DNA of 5,216 nucleotides from CAYYYG01 sp964476135 (GTDB taxonomy: Bacteria; Patescibacteriota; Microgenomatia; UBA1406; GWC2-37-13), in the NCBI GenBank assembly GCA_964476135.1, contig CAYYYG010000053.1:1-5216 (forward strand). Reading direction: 5' to 3'. A program made the translations under genes and the position numbers. Positions 5,207 through 5,216 of this stretch are shown piece by piece; the first letter of the stretch is position 1; each line of letters begins with the position of its first letter. The notes under the pieces are model-generated. The model saw only the letters and a program-made list of their open reading frames with translations. It was not told the DNA's origin and made no database searches.

Positions 5207-5216
5207 CACCTCCTTT
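5207..5216 (-). promoter_or_regulatory. Full-length Shine-Dalgarno of the YCII gene
   Basis: Read on the minus strand this is AAAGGAGGTG, complementary over ten bases to the usual 16S rRNA 3' end. The AGGAGG core (5209-5214) is ten bases from the ATG, which fixes that start. The window ends here, so the promoter of the gene is not visible. Confidence 0.9.

Noticed and set aside
1..5216. CRISPR array, tRNA/rRNA, IS element or attachment site
   Set aside because: No repeated spaced units, no cloverleaf or rRNA-like stretch, no transposase or integrase and no flanking direct repeats were seen.

Overview
The window looks like a piece of an ordinary bacterial chromosome or contig. It holds six complete genes and one 5'-truncated gene. 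It uses the standard genetic code: TGA is a real stop in two genes (GIY-YIG and VOC), which argues against the UGA-recoded lineages. Base composition is moderate. Most genes start without a Shine-Dalgarno sequence. The taxon cannot be fixed from this alone. The compact copper operon and the scarcity of SD motifs would fit an environmental, uncultivated bacterium such as a Patescibacteria-like lineage, but that is a low-confidence guess. I found no RNA genes, insertion sequences, CRISPR arrays, attachment sites or phage genes.

Layout. From base 1 to 861 on the plus strand is the C-terminal 286 residues of an alpha/beta hydrolase of the prolyl-oligopeptidase/dienelactone-hydrolase type. Everything to its right is on the minus strand. 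The first gene met, overlapping the hydrolase tail by 8 bases, is a small GIY-YIG nuclease-domain protein (854-1108). It sits one base downstream of a PhnB-like VOC/glyoxalase-superfamily protein (1110-1529), and the two probably form one transcript. A perfect TATAAT lies upstream of the VOC gene. Next, read right to left, is a three-gene copper-response operon: csoR (4449-4718), a membrane-anchored two-repeat DUF305 protein (3881-4447) and a copA-type Cu(I)-exporting P1B-ATPase (1583-3868). Upstream of csoR are strong promoter elements and a G/C-tract palindrome centred on CCCCATATGGGG, which is what a CsoR operator looks like. At the right edge is a YCII-domain protein (4866-5198) with a full-length Shine-Dalgarno sequence, followed by a 15-bp perfect hairpin that separates it from the copper operon.

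How the genes work together. CsoR carries the exact Cys36/His61/Cys65 copper(I) triad. It would repress its own operon until cytosolic Cu(I) rises, and then release it. CopA, with one N-terminal CxxC metal-binding domain and a CPC transmembrane site, would pump Cu(I) out of the cytoplasm. The DUF305 protein, anchored facing outward, is likely to bind or buffer the exported copper through its paired His-His/Met motifs. No CopZ chaperone or multicopper oxidase is visible here. The flanking hydrolase, GIY-YIG, VOC and YCII genes show no clear functional link to copper.

No dramatic new system is visible. The points most worth a second look are the regulatory architecture before csoR (operator inside a promoter spacer, possibly a near-leaderless transcript), the clean internal duplication in the DUF305 protein, and the sharp contrast between one perfect SD and several genes with none.
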